DNA of 64,000 bases from Agapetus fuscipes (GCA_951799405.1 OX637350.1:6123852-6187851); one strand, 5' to 3'; shown: positions 42,627 to 53,512, counted from the first letter of the stretch. Notes: generated by a model from the sequence alone, not told the origin. Made by a program: numbers and translations.

Positions 42627-42903
42627 CACTTTAAAAAAGTATTGCCTCATTAAGTGTTTTATTCACTTTGCATATATAATTGAAAACAAAAAATACTGAA
42701 ATAATTCCAGCGTAAAAAGTAGGGTACACAATGTAAAAGTTGTAGTAATCCGTCTGAGCTCATCTTTAGCGACATAACTCTTTCTCGGTAATTGAAGTCA
42801 ACGATGCAGAGGGGATGATGTACACGGCTCAACAGAAAAAGTCTTTTTTCTCGGAATAAATTACCAAAGGAGGAGTCAGCACTAGAGGCGAGTATGCCTG
42901 CTG
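42627..42903. other. Mixed sequence, nothing recognised
   Basis: No feature; a 92-codon minus-strand frame spans this and the MITE edge. Confidence 0.45.
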
Positions 42904-43060
42904 CACTCCAAGCATAACACTTCACACGTAAACTCAACCGAAGCGTTTAAACAAAAATAAATGAAAACTAAACGCTCACTTGAGATGCTGTTTTTGTTTC
43001 CATACATATATTGATAAACGTAATGGTTTCGTACAAACGGTAAGTTTTGTATTTGGAGTA
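42904..43060. mobile_element. Palindromic MITE, family A, copy 13
   Basis: CACTCCAAGCATAACACTTC, CGTAAACTCAACCGAAGCG, ATAAATGAAAACTAAACGC, then TTGATAAACGTAATGG and GTATTTGGAGTA. Confidence 0.8.
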
Positions 43061-44689
43061 GTAGTGTAGACGGGATAGCTTGTAGAAAAGAAGTGAATGA
43101 AATCTCTATTTGATGGAAATCTAGATGAAAAATCTGTTAAGAAGCTTTGGACTTATTTTCCTGCATTTCTGAACACCAAAGAAAAACAACAATCTGTTAA
43201 GAATAGACCGCAAAACAAAAAAAAAACTTTTTTTTCTATTAACGTAGGAGTGTTTACTAACTGAAGGGGTGCAATTTATTTAGTTCGCAGTTAAATATTG
43301 AATATCTGCAAACATTCCGCAACATTTGCAAGGGATGATAAAACATCCCCGCAGACTTTTCTCTGTCCGTTGTGAGCGTAATGGAAAAACTTTCTTTCGC
43401 CCAGATAGTAAATAAAACAGGAAGAAATTCTATCATAGAAATACTCCCAGAGCAAAAGAGTGACAATGATATTGTGCTGCGATTTTCAATACAGTTTTCC
43501 AACCAAATAAAACCACGTTGAATACGACAGTGTATTTATCTATTAAAAAATTCCCCTCATTTATAATTAACGAGAGTATTTTTGAACTGTTTTATTTTCA
43601 CACGATAAGAGTGCAGTGAGAATATTATTTATGGAAAGTTCTAGACAAGAGGCTTTGAAACGTTAATATTATGTATACATAGACTTCTATGGTGACGGGT
43701 CGAAAGCGCATTTTGCAAAAGAAAAAATGTCTCACCATAGGTAATGTGTAAAAAAGAGAGTGCGCTGCAGCACACAGGGTAGAAATGGAGCTGACATGAC
43801 AATAAGTATAAAGAGACGCGGGGATGGAAATGAGCAAGGGTCGCGCCGAGTCACGGCATTCTTCTTGCTTCATCCCCGTCATGTCATTGAGAGCGAACAA
43901 TCGCAGGTACGGCAGGTGTTGTTTTAGCCAGGCTCTGTTGATGTGCTCCGGGTTGGAAGGGGGCGAGTGGGGGTGTGAAACGGGCGCGTGGGAGGGGATG
44001 TTCTTGCATCGTGATGCAGAATGCACCGCGACGTGATATGCATTATAAATTGAGCTATAATTGAGTCACTCCGAGTAGAAGGCTTTCACATATATATTAT
44101 AACATCATTATGCATGTTTTCACTGCTTGTACAATCAGGTAGAATTTAAGATTTTATAATAAATAAATTGTATGTTTTCTGGTCTATTAGAAATGAAGAT
44201 CAAAACACGACAGAAATACTTGTTTAACACTAAAACAAAGTTTGTTTATGGAGAGGTATTGTGTTCAAAAGGCTTCTTTGGTTCACTTACAATTATTGGT
44301 TTCTGAATGGAAATACAACAATTCAACATGAATTGTTGGAAGTTCAATTACCGCAATTTCAAACAAATCACTTTACAATACCGGTCAGAGCTGAATAATA
44401 CAACGGGGCGCGCAAACCATATTACCGACAATTACACTATTAAGGTTGCAGAATCATGGAAGAGGTATATCTGGCGCTACCACACGGAGGTATGCGTTGA
44501 GGATTCGAAAGAGAAAGGAATACAATACGGAGGCATTGTTTGTTTCGGGAGGGAGAGGGACGGGTGTATTCCCAGAGGCGCCATATCTCACACCGCTTAA
44601 TTAGTTATAATACCCTGGTCGTTATCTAGCCAAGAAGAAGAATAAGCGGCTGATACCCGCGAGGAGCAAACGTGAGACCACTCGTAGTC
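43061..44689. other. Mixed sequence with two less AT-rich blocks
   Basis: About 43,780-44,080 (including GGGGGCGAGTGGGGGTGTGA and CGGGCGCGTGGGAGGGG) and 44,300-44,640 are less AT-rich. Frames of up to 133 (minus) and 97 codons (plus) lie there without recognised domains. The 43.83-44.03 stretch is open on both strands, which is typical of composition effects rather than a gene. Confidence 0.4.
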
Positions 44690-44840
44690 TGTATCGAAAC
44701 TTTACGTTTCAACTCAAGCATAGCGTTTTCGCAAAAACGTATGGTCACTAACACGCACACAAGAAGCGCTTTTTAAATGTCCATAATTTTTTGGTAGACT
44801 CTATGATTGAGTTTTATGGTAGACATTTATACTTGGGGTG
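44690..44840. mobile_element. Palindromic MITE, family A, copy 14
   Basis: GAAACTTTACGTTTCAACTC, AAGCATAGCGTTTTCGC, then TTTTTGGTAGACTCTATG, ATTGAGTTTTATGG and TTATACTTGGGG. The outer left end is diverged. Confidence 0.8.
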
Positions 44841-45814
44841 CTGTACGCAAGCAGACACGCTCACATAACAAAAATGGTGAACCATATTCCTGTGGGAAAC
44901 GGCGAGGTGAGCTAAACGTATTTTAATTTCACTACATACATTATGTTCCCCACAATAGTAAGGCAACTAACAAGATTAGACAAGCTGTTTGCAGTTTGGC
45001 AAGGCCGTACGTGAAATATCCAAGGGTTTAATGCGGTAAACTTTATGTTATGCATAGTGAACAAGCGAAATATTGAAAGATTGAATTTTAACTTAGATTG
45101 GCAGATGAATATAATTTGCGGACAATTTTATTTCAAATCGAAAATATTAAAATAGTAAAGAAGTAGGTAAGAGTATAAATATTGAATTGAAAAAACGTTA
45201 TTGTATAAGTTATTTGAAAGCTTTTTAAATGTGGTGAATGTAATGAAAAACTATTCGAGAAATCCTCGCTTTTCTGTCTGAATGAATAATGTTTTATTGT
45301 TGTCTGTATTTATTTATTTCAGGGTTAATTTTTTGCGTGTTGCTCGAACAGCCTCCCCGCAAAACCAATACATCGAGAACGCGAAAATGTTTTTTGAAAG
45401 TTGGTATCATGCGGAGCTGTAAAGTTGGCCGAACTGTTTTATAATTAAACGGATTTCACAGCCTCCTTTCAAATTAAATAAAAAGGTCTGCACAAAAAAG
45501 CAAAATTTAAATAAGGCCACGGGTGAAAGCCGCAGGGCGAATTTATAAATGCTCAAATGGCAATTAGAAGGGTAAGATTGGACAAGTAAGTGGCATGTGT
45601 TTATTGGATCCCGCTCAGGTGGGGTGTGGGAGGGCGATGTATCGTAATTTAATTCGTCGGAGGATATTCGACCGAATTTTGGGCGTAGCTGGACCCAATG
45701 AAATGAAAAGATTTGAGTTCTCACCGCAATGAAATCGGACGGTCGGTAGCCAGTTGTAACGTTGCGTTGTTCGGTAAGAGAATCACCCAGGTGGATTTAA
45801 TGTAATCAAAATTG
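44841..45814. other. Mixed sequence, nothing recognised
   Basis: A 105-codon minus-strand frame near 45.4-45.7 kb (inside the putative intron, downstream of the ratchet site on that strand) has no domain. Confidence 0.45.
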
Positions 45815-45864
45815 TTGATCATTTACTTACCTGAAAAGAAAGAAAAAACACAATTAGTACAATA
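45815..45864 (-). promoter_or_regulatory. Candidate recursive-splicing ratchet point
   Basis: On the minus strand a TGTACTAAT branch-point-like word (about 45,854-45,862) is followed by an almost pure pyrimidine tract ending TTTCAG at 45,831, and directly by GTAAGTAAATG from 45,830 downward. The putative branch A is about 24 bases from the AG. A strong 3' splice site fused to a strong 5' splice site, with stops in all three frames right after the junction, is the definition of a zero-length exon. Known ones sit in introns of tens of kilobases. This suggests a long intron of a minus-strand gene. A chance match or an ordinary exon start beginning GTAAGT are the alternatives. Confidence 0.5.
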
Positions 45865-45899
45865 AAATTTCAATACAAAATGAATGGATTATAACAAGG

Positions 45900-46057
45900 A
45901 GTACTTCAAGTGTAAAACTTGAAGTTAAAGTTCAACAATAGTATTTTACAAAAAATGTTTGGAAAGAGAAATACTCACTATAAGCTCTGTTTTCTGATCC
46001 GTACATTTTGTGAAAACGCTATGGTTGAGTTTGAATGAAAAGTTTTATACTCGGTAT
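45900..46057. mobile_element. Palindromic MITE, family A, copy 15
   Basis: GTACTTCAAGTGTAAAAC, AAGTTCAACAATAGTATTTT, then TTTTGTGAAAACGCTATGG, TTGAGTTTGAATG and AGTTTTATACTCGGTA. It lies only about 40 bp upstream (minus sense) of the putative ratchet branch point. Confidence 0.85.
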
Positions 46058-46838
46058 CCAGATGTATAATGTGATAAAAATCGAAAACAAACAACGCGTT
46101 TCGTATCGTAGAGGAAATTACTTATTCATGGTTAATTAATAACTCAACCGCCAGTAAATAAACCTTACTTTAAGTACTTCCATAAACGCTTTTATCGTTG
46201 AATTCCGCATTTTACGAGGATGAACTTTGTTAAAAAATAGTGAAAGAAATATAAGAGAGAAAATATATTTCTATACTGAAACCGCTACTTGAACACACTG
46301 AGTATTTAATCAATATTTTGTATGTTTGTTGTAGATACCTACATAAGAAAAATAAATTTAGTTGTAAAAGTATAAAAAACTTGTATGTTAGGTGTATTAT
46401 TATGCCTTATGGCCGTCTTCACCTCGGAAAACAAAAGTAAAGACGCGAGTATGTCACCAGCACGGCGTACCTATAAGATGTAAAATTTTACGCGAACATA
46501 TAAAAGAGGGTTTCATCTCTCCGGCTGGAGAATAAAACCGGGTAAACAAGCATATTGAAAGGAATTAAAGACCCGTAAAAGACGCAAACGCCAGAGATAA
46601 CAATTCGCTAATGAAACGCCAGAGGATGAGGAGTCTAGGAAGTGAGTGAATCGTAAAGTTGACTGGTGTTGCATTCAAGGGAATGTCGACTCGGTGCAAT
46701 GCCAAACTCCGCTACAATGGCAAGAGCAACAAATAACAGAATTGCGCATACATTAGCGTCTTGTCCTCGGTGAGATATCTCAGAGAACTTCACCCTCACG
46801 TTGCTGCTCCTAAGGGTAGTATAGCCACCTTCTCTTCA
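46058..46838. other. AT-rich then balanced, repeat-free sequence
   Basis: About 46,400-46,830 is more balanced in composition and free of the repeat families, with CGGCGTACC, GAGATATCTCAGAG and CCTAAGGGTAG words. No open frame of note. Confidence 0.4.
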
Positions 46839-46980
46839 ACGCAAGTACACAAAATCACCTTTAAACTCAACCACGGCGTTCACCAAAACACTTACATAAA
46901 CTAAAACAGCGCCGTAAGTGGAAGTTTTCGTTTCCATACTTTTTGGTAACGCTGAAAGTAAACGTTTTATGCTTGGGTTA
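46839..46980. mobile_element. Palindromic MITE, family A, copy 16
   Basis: ACGCAAGTACACAAAATC, TTTAAACTCAACCACGGCG, TTCACCAAAACACTTACATA, then CCATACTTTTTGGTAACGC and TTTTATGCTTGGGTTA. The right arm lacks the GGTTGAG block. Confidence 0.8.
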
Positions 46981-48142
46981 CTGTTGAAAGCTCGGGCCGG
47001 GACACCGTGGAAAATGATTTACTTTTTAAGATAGCGAAGTTTCAAGTTGAGGGCGTTAACGTCACTCATTCGTAGCTTTTGTTCTGAGATGTATTCCCTA
47101 AGTTAGACACGGTTATACGTGATTTAATGTTCCTTATCCCCGTTGCTTAAAGCGAGATCAGACGGATAAGTATTCTCACATTTTAAATTCTTAAAGATTT
47201 AGGGGTATGCAACTTAACTTAACGTTTCAATATTTTATGCTATTTTTTATGATTGATTTTTGTTAAAAAAATTAGAAAGAAGCTGTTTTTTTCTCTCCAC
47301 AATCCATTTAAAATAGTCATAAAATAAGTATTTTTTTAATGTTTTATGTGTAAAAATACAGCAAAGATAAAAAAGACCAATCAATGATTATTTTTAATTG
47401 TTAACATTGGAGGTTCTTTTAATGTAAGATATATATAATTGGATTAATAAAACGAAGAGTATTTTGTTAGTTAATTAGACGTGTACAAATGTGAGTGTAG
47501 TTTTTTTTAGTCTCAAAAAATACAACGATGAAATAATTTTACGAAAAAATACTTTAATGCGAAGTCATTGTTTCATATTTTTACAGCAAGAGAATAAAAG
47601 CATTTACTCCGTCTGTCATGGAACAACTGCATACAAACAAAATAAAGAAACGTTTTGCGACTTATCATAAACTGTCAGGAATGTGACTTTGCAGGTATAA
47701 AATAATATCACAGAACACGTGAACAAGAAAAGTGCAAAAAAAAAATTGCAAAACTACAAAACATTGACTCCGAGGCGCGCTTTTAAATTTAACCGTTTCA
47801 ATTTTTTTGTGCATTTGCCGGTAAGTAATCGCGTTACGTGCAAACGATTGCTTTGCGAGCCGTGCATACCCCGCATACCCCCCTCAATACATAGCCACAT
47901 ACAGGTATACAACATCTACATACACTGCTGCCTTCATACATAAATTTCAACGAATTTATTCCGTACAAGTTGGCATACAAAGTGAGAACAACTGATTGTA
48001 GATGGAAATTTTTCAATCGGCAAGTTGTGAAATTATTTTGAAGGTCATTTTGTAAAAACAAAAATAAGTGTTTTTTTTATGTATAAAAATGTAAGTATTA
48101 CAGAAATTAATGTAGGTTGAAGTTTCACAAACAATAACTTAA
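46981..48142. other. AT-rich sequence, nothing recognised
   Basis: No repeat family or coding signal; the 47.8-47.9 kb part is less AT-rich. Confidence 0.45.
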
Positions 48143-48390
48143 ACAACCTGTACCCTAAGTACGAGTTGCAAAACTTGAGAAAAGTAAAGTTTACAAAAAT
48201 ATTCAAGAGTGATTTCTCCCAAAATCTGCCGTTTGGTTTCTTACACTTTGTGGTCTTAGCAAATGAGTTAAAGTGATGAAGAAAATCAAGTTCAAACAAA
48301 CAAATACGGCAGATTTTGGGGGAAATCACTCTTTAATAATTGCCGTAAACTTTACATTAATCAAGTTTTGCAACTCGTACTAAGGGTACT
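48143..48390. mobile_element. Foldback element, approx. 85-bp arms
   Basis: The left arm runs GTACCCTAAGTACGAGTTGC, AAAACTTGAGAAAAGTAAAG, GAGTGATTTCTCCCAAAATC and TGCCGT. It returns from about 48,303 as CGGCAGATTTTGGGGGAAAT, CACTCTTTAATAATTGCCGT and GTTTTGCAACTCGTACTAAG, GGTACT. The loop is about 75 bp. The arms are closely matched except for a few small gaps. Non-coding; family otherwise not seen in the window. Confidence 0.85.
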
Positions 48391-48493
48391 GTTCAATGTC
48401 GGCATGAATGCTTTGGTTTACACAAAAACATGTATTTCTTTTTATATTAAATTGTTTTGCATTTATACTGAAGTGGTTGGCAGATGACCGGTC
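48391..48493. other. AT-rich sequence, nothing recognised
   Basis: No feature seen. Confidence 0.5.
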
Positions 48494-48595
48494 CTTTTTC
48501 CTGTAAAAAGAAATCAGTTCAATTCTCCACACGCAAAACCCTTCGGGGATAGCGCGGCATAAGTTGCACTATATTACAGCTTAGTTGCGTTTTTC
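48494..48595 (+). mobile_element. SINE S1 3'-half fragment
   Basis: CCTGTAAAAAGAAATCAGTT, CACACGCAAAACCCTTCGGG, GATAGCGCGGCATAAGTTGC and GCTTAGTTGCGTTTTT match the last 100 bases of the S1 SINE. The tRNA head is absent. Confidence 0.75.
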
Positions 48596-49378
48596 GTGCT
48601 TTTTATAAAATATATAGATGACAAGTAGACATAAGCGCAAACAAATACGTATTCTTCATACTCTCTTATGCTTCTAAATGAAAGGTTTATTTTAGATTTG
48701 ATTTGCAACTTAGATTACAAGACTGATTGTAAGACTGTTGGTATTCCTGGCGAACGACATTTTGAAAAGCTTTCTGGGAACGAGCCCCACCTAGCACATT
48801 GTACGTACACAATGTCGTAAAGCAAGCCGATAAGTAGAACCATATCCGAGCTATAACCTACACGTTTCACTCCAATTGAATTTCAGCCTTATCGTCTGAA
48901 AGATATTTCGGCATATCCACATTGTATGTATATCATACTGATTTGAGGCACTGAATATATCCAAGCTGTAAATAATGGTAATTTTGCAAAAATCATCCCA
49001 GATTATATTTTTTAGGGTGGATCTATTTTTTAGGGTGAATCTGGTGGAACACAGTGAAAGTCCATTTTTAATTATTAAAAAATTCAAATGGGTAAAACAT
49101 AGTTTTAATTCACATATTTATTTCTTTTTTGGGCTCGAACATTTTTGCCTAATAAGGCATCTTCAGGAGCAGATGATCCCAGATTCGTTACGGGATCGAT
49201 TAAAGAGAAAACTGAAAAAAATGTATATGAAAAACCGTTATGGGGTTTACATAAGCTTTTTTTATTGAATATACGTTTTTCATCGACCCAAAACCAATCT
49301 ATAAGTTGTAAAAAATATTTTTTTTTGACATGAAAAATGAGAAGATTAATTTTTCATAACCAATGACCAAACCTTTAA
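48596..49378. other. AT-rich sequence with a LINE-tail-like word
   Basis: GATTTGCAACTTAGATTAC at about 48,699 resembles the LINE B 3' end but lacks the UTR. At 49,010-49,040 TATTTTTTAGGGTGGATC and TATTTTTTAGGGTGAATC form a short direct repeat. GCATCTTCAGGAGCAGATGA at 49,158 resembles family C's core. Nothing coding. Confidence 0.4.
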
Positions 49379-49628
49379 TAGATTATCTAAGTTGCAAAGA
49401 TATATAAAATTTTAAGTATAGTAATTTTAAATTCATATTACATGCATTCCCACAAAAATACACGTCTTCGTGCTTAGACACGACGCATGTGAACTAACAA
49501 CATAAAAACACAATCTCAAATGAACATAAGCCCTGAAACTCTTGCCGACCTTTCATGAAACAAAGGTGACATTAGCAAAGTGAACCATTTTGAACATTCT
49601 GAGTGATCAGATTCATTCCAAACTATTA
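49379..49628 (-). mobile_element. LINE family B 3' UTR element (diverged)
   Basis: GATTATCTAAGTTGCAAAGA at the 3' end, ACATGCATTCCCACAAAAAT, TGAAACAAAGGTGACATTAG, and the 5' boundary near AACTATTAGTGAAAGA. More diverged than the 19.0- and 38.8-kb copies. Confidence 0.8.
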
Positions 49629-49764
49629 GTGAAAGATCTTATATCCTCCATTTTATAAAAAATGAAATTATTAACAAACATTGATTTAAAGGTTATACGG
49701 TGTACGGTAGGTTCACTAGGGTGCCCTTGGAGTGACAATCTTCACGAAACGGCGCTATATCAAG

Positions 49765-49786
49765 TCATCATCATCATCATCATCCA
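49765..49786 (+). repeat. (TCA)n microsatellite
   Basis: About six TCA units in a row between 49,766 and 49,783. Confidence 0.8.
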
Positions 49787-49841
49787 AAAAAATAAAATAA
49801 TAATATTCTTTATAGAAAACCTTGATTTTAAAGAAATGAAC

Positions 49842-50041
49842 ATTCCCAGTGAAGTCTGCGTTGGTAATAGCTTACAGCGAGCCGCACCTCTACGGGCCTG
49901 CCTTCCTTTTACCAGATATCCGCACCAACACAATGCTATTATATTCCACTTCCGTACCCTAAATTCTCGGCGACCTCCTTCGGCTTGCGTGATCTCCCAG
50001 CTGAGGTCAATGGAGGATCCCTACGCCGTGCGGTGGTAAGT
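49842..50041 (+). other. Exon-like GC-richer segment, unidentified
   Basis: CTGCCTTCCTTTTACCAG (ends 49,914) is a good 3' splice site. 121 bases later GTGGTAAGT gives a strong 5' splice site at 50,036. Two of three frames are open across the 121 bases, one of them continuing upstream for about 125 codons in all. Base composition is clearly more GC-rich than the flanks. I recognise no protein family in either frame (one reads FGLRDLPAEVNGGSLRRAV, the other PSACVISQLRSMEDPYAVRW). It could be an exon of a plus-strand gene, a processed-pseudogene piece, or a worn retroelement. Confidence 0.2.
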
Positions 50042-50217
50042 TCTGGGTGGAGGAGACAAAGGTAACGCGCAATGAAGTCTTATTGTAATAAAGTTTGTAT
50101 TGTGCAGGAGAACAGCGATTTTAGGGCCTAATTATTTGCTTTATCTCTCAGGTTATATGAACGAGTAATGTAAAATGTTTGTACAAATACATTATACGAG
50201 TTCTTTTATGAACTAGT

Positions 50218-50375
50218 TATTTTATAGCTCGTAGTTTCTTAGGTCTATAGTTTGTAATTCATTTAATAAGTTCGTAGTTCTTAGTTCTATAGTTCGTAGC
50301 CCTTAGTTATATACTTAGTAGTTCTTATTTTTTTTAAATAGTTTCTAGGTTTAATTTCTATAGTTCGAAGTTATT
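50218..50375 (+). repeat. Degenerate GTTCGTAGTTCTTA array
   Basis: Repeated AGTTCGTAGTTCTTAGTTC, TATAGTTCGTAGCCCTTAG, CTATAGTTCGAAG and related units with a period of roughly 14-22 bases. An old minisatellite. The words are also palindrome-like, which gives hairpin potential. Confidence 0.65.
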
Positions 50376-51040
50376 TTATTAAATGTAAAAAGAAAATATC
50401 TTCGAAAGATAAGAAATTTAATTAATCAAAAAATATGTAGGTACCTATTTGTTATTGAATTTAATTAAAATTTCATATTGATACGTGATAAATTACTTTC
50501 CAAATTGCCACATAGTTTTTTCAATGTAATAATTGTGTATTATTTTCCTGATGAACAAGTGTACAAAGAATTTAAATAATTGCTTTCGAAAAATTAATAC
50601 ATACTATGTATTTAATCGTTAAAACGTTTAAAAGGGAATTAATTTCCTACATTCTTTTACAGTTATCATTTACCGTAATTTTTTATTCATTGAAATATTG
50701 GAAAATAAATACAGGTTTTATTTTACACAAAAGGATACTTAGAAAATAAATAAATAGGTTGATAATAAAATAAAGCATACTCACCGTTATTACCGTATAC
50801 AAAACTTTTACAAGATTTACGACTTCATCGGTTTTATAAAAAAAAAAGGGAAAGTATATGTACGCGGGGCCCTTTAATCAAAAACTCGAAGAAATACCTG
50901 AGAAGTTGTAAAAAAAAACTATTTTATGGCCGCAATTAAGTGTTGAACTCAATATTGAAACCAACCGATGGGCCGTTCCCCGTACTTTGTCAAATTTACG
51001 GCCTTGAATGTTATACATTAAAAAAACTTTGCTTTTCCGG
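50376..51040. other. AT-rich sequence, nothing recognised
   Basis: No feature seen. Confidence 0.5.
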
Positions 51041-51180
51041 TGCTTTGGGTGGGCGGGAGGAAAGAGGGGGTGGGGTGAGGCGGTGGGGTTTTCGCCGGAA
51101 GGTATTAGTGTGTCGGGGGGAGGGAGGGTGTTTGGGGTGCGTGTGTGGAACGAGGGGGTGAGGGAAGGCGGTTGAGTGTA
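51041..51180 (+). repeat. G-rich tract with quadruplex potential
   Basis: More than ten runs of three or more G on the plus strand (GGGTGGGCGGGAGG, GAGGGGGTGGGGTG, GGTGGGGTTTTCG, GTCGGGGGGAGGGAGGG, GAGGGGGTGAGGG). The 73-codon frame across it is Gly/Arg-rich, a composition shadow. Confidence 0.6.
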
Positions 51181-52227
51181 ACACGCATTAAGCTGAGATA
51201 TGAAGCCTTTTTGGGGTGGCCCTTGGGAGGTGGCGCGATGTTTGGAATTCTTGCCACATATTTGAGTGACACCAACATTTACTTGAAATAAACTGAATTG
51301 AAATTTGCACTACTGCTGCTGTATTGCAACAGTCTGATGTTTAATAACATTTGATATTAATTTATTAAAATGACGAAACGTATGCAATAATTGTAACTGT
51401 GAAGTAACATAAGATAAATTTATAAAAGAAAACAATATACGTATGATTTTAATCATTCGTATTCTGGTAAAAAAAAAGTGAATTTTCGAAAAAATCACAA
51501 TTTGGATTTTCAATATTTAGCATGTTCAGGTTTTGGTTTCTGTCCAACAATTTATATAATCGAAGAAACAAAAATGCATTTTAATCAATGAATACACATT
51601 ACGTTTGTTTTTAAGGTCACGTCGAAGTACATTCATTGAGTATCTTACAAAAAATCTGCTCCAAAAACAAACAAAGCACCTGTTATATTTTAAAGTGTTA
51701 TTGGATTGTACAGAAATACCATCCATTACACCTAATTGATTTCAGTGAAGCTATACAAAATGTTTAATTGAAATTACATTTTATATGTGAGTTTGTTGTA
51801 ACTTGATTGTTGATTTTGTTTATAGAAGTGTAGCGAGGGTGTGGTTTCTACTGGAGGTATTTGCGTCAGTAGCTCACCGCAAAAGCTCGCAAATTAGACG
51901 CCGGCATTTTTCCCGACTGCATAAAAAGAGAGAAGGTATTGATTTTGCAATCGACGCAAATTGAGACAAATCGTCCCGGTACTTAAATAGAGTAGTGCTG
52001 TTAATAAAGAATGACCACCTTAAAAGCGGTTTGCTTTGCGAACGGGTTCCAAAAAGTTGTACAAAAAATACCAAAATGTGTTAAAACTGTTTACCGGTAA
52101 AGTTAAGTAATTTTTTTTGGAGTATAAATTCCCAGTCAATACTACGTGTGCAAGGAATTTTCTTGTATCATTAGAAAAATTGAGGATTAACAAATTATAA
52201 TTAACTTCGCTGTTAGGTAAGTAAACT
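51181..52227. other. AT-rich sequence, nothing recognised
   Basis: No feature; a TTAGGTAAGTAAAC donor-like word lies at 52,212 without a preceding pyrimidine tract. Confidence 0.45.
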
Positions 52228-52338
52228 TTTGGTATATTAGACGAACTGTTATGGAAGAACATACATGATTCTCAACGTTATGCTGTCGACAACGTCTTCA
52301 GGAGGCATCTGCTCTGCACGACGACTGAGATTTTGAAA
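52228..52338 (+). repeat. Dispersed repeat family C, partial
   Basis: GGTATATTAGACGAACTG, TGATTCTCAACGTTATGC, GACAACGTCTTCAGGAGGCA and CTGCACGACGACTGAGA match the second half of the family. Confidence 0.65.
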
Positions 52339-52735
52339 ATTGACAATTGAGGATATGGTGGAAAAAATATTAGTAAAATAAAACATATTATAGTCATTGT
52401 GATTTGTTACGAAAAAAAAAGTCGGTGAATAATTGGATTAAAATAAAACTTATTACAGTTCAGACGTTAATCTACGAAGAAAACATTTCATTAGGTGCTT
52501 AAAAAACTGAGAAAAAAATTCTGTATTAGAGCATCTAAAACAACAAAAAGAAACAGCTAGGGCTTCAAGGTGGGAAAAAGGCCGGAATCGTATTGAATTA
52601 ATCGCCAACTCCGCGAACATCAATATCCTAAGACCAATGGCATTTTTTCTCCGCTTTCTATTTAATCCAAATAAATTACCAAACTTTTGTCCTCCCGGAG
52701 AGAAGTAACGAGAAGTAATAAATAGGGTCTCTCCG
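52339..52735. other. Mixed sequence, nothing recognised
   Basis: A 109-codon minus-strand frame (52,453-52,782) has no domain; no repeat found. Confidence 0.4.
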
Positions 52736-52915
52736 GGTGCTGCAGCTCTCTCTCTCTCTACGACGCTCCTCGTAGCGGACAATTTTATTAGAAACTGCTC
52801 AGGATTGTTCCAGAATGTTTTGTGTATATAAAGTGACGCTGCTACGTCTGGAATTACGAGCGTAGCTATAAATCTGCCCGGCGCGGCGTAGCAGCGTAGA
52901 GGACGCCCGAGGAAA
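52736..52915. promoter_or_regulatory. GAGA tract plus GCGTAGC word cluster
   Basis: GCTCTCTCTCTCTCTACGAC, CTCGTAGCGG, GCTGCTACGTC, CGAGCGTAGC and GCGTAGCAGCGTAGAGG: an (GA)n stretch followed by six CGTAG/CTACG words in 130 bp. A TTTTGTGTATATAAAGTG TATA-like word lies between them. This is the densest such cluster. Possibly a regulatory element, or a GC-rich repeat relic. Confidence 0.35.
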
Positions 52916-53269
52916 AATGCGTTGATGTTTTAAGAATGAAAGAAAATAATGCCGCTCGCTATTAACGTCTCTAATGAAAAAAAAAACTGGAAATCTTTGT
53001 AAACACTGTTGGCTTATTGCGTTTTTTGTTTATCTTACAAAACTAGCAAGATTAACGGTATAATGTCTAATAAGGTTTGTCAACCGTATAGATTTCCTTA
53101 CGTACGTGCACGTACACCCGAAAGCGTGTGTTCATGTAGAGTAAACCTAAAAATCTAGTATTTTTCATCAACGTTGATTACAGATCATGCGCTAAAAGAA
53201 AATGAGTATATTTTTCACATTCCCATCGCATCATTTTCGTTCTTGTAAAGTATCTTATTTCTATAATCT
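52916..53269. other. AT-rich sequence, nothing recognised
   Basis: CCTTACGTACGTGCACGTAC near 53,098 is a short palindrome-rich stretch; otherwise nothing. Confidence 0.45.
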
Positions 53270-53512
53270 ATAATCTAAACTGCAAGGATATGTTAACATT
53301 TAAGGCTCATATGAAATGCATGCCTACAAACAGGCACATGTAGGTTCGCGCCTACACATTCTGCATGTGTGCATACAAATAAAGAAAACCTCACCTGCCG
53401 CCGTTCCCTGAACCGGGGTGGCATTGGCGAAAGTGAACCGATTTTTACAGCACGGGTGGTCAGCCTCGTACCAACCTATCAGTCAAGGAGCCCTATCAGT
53501 CAAGGAGGATTT
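53270..53512 (-). mobile_element. LINE family B 3' UTR element
   Basis: CTATAATCTAAACTGCAAGG is the 3' end, with ACATTCTGCATGTGTGCATA and GAACCGGGGTGGCATTGGCG inside. The 5' boundary is at CCTATCAGTCAAGGAG. The boundary sequence CCTATCAGTCAAGGAG is present twice in tandem (53,476-53,491 and 53,493-53,508). Confidence 0.85.

Noticed and set aside
52195..52222. TTAGGTAAGT on the plus strand as ratchet point
   Set aside because: Upstream sequence is not pyrimidine-rich, and the strand opposes the strong candidate at 45.83 kb.
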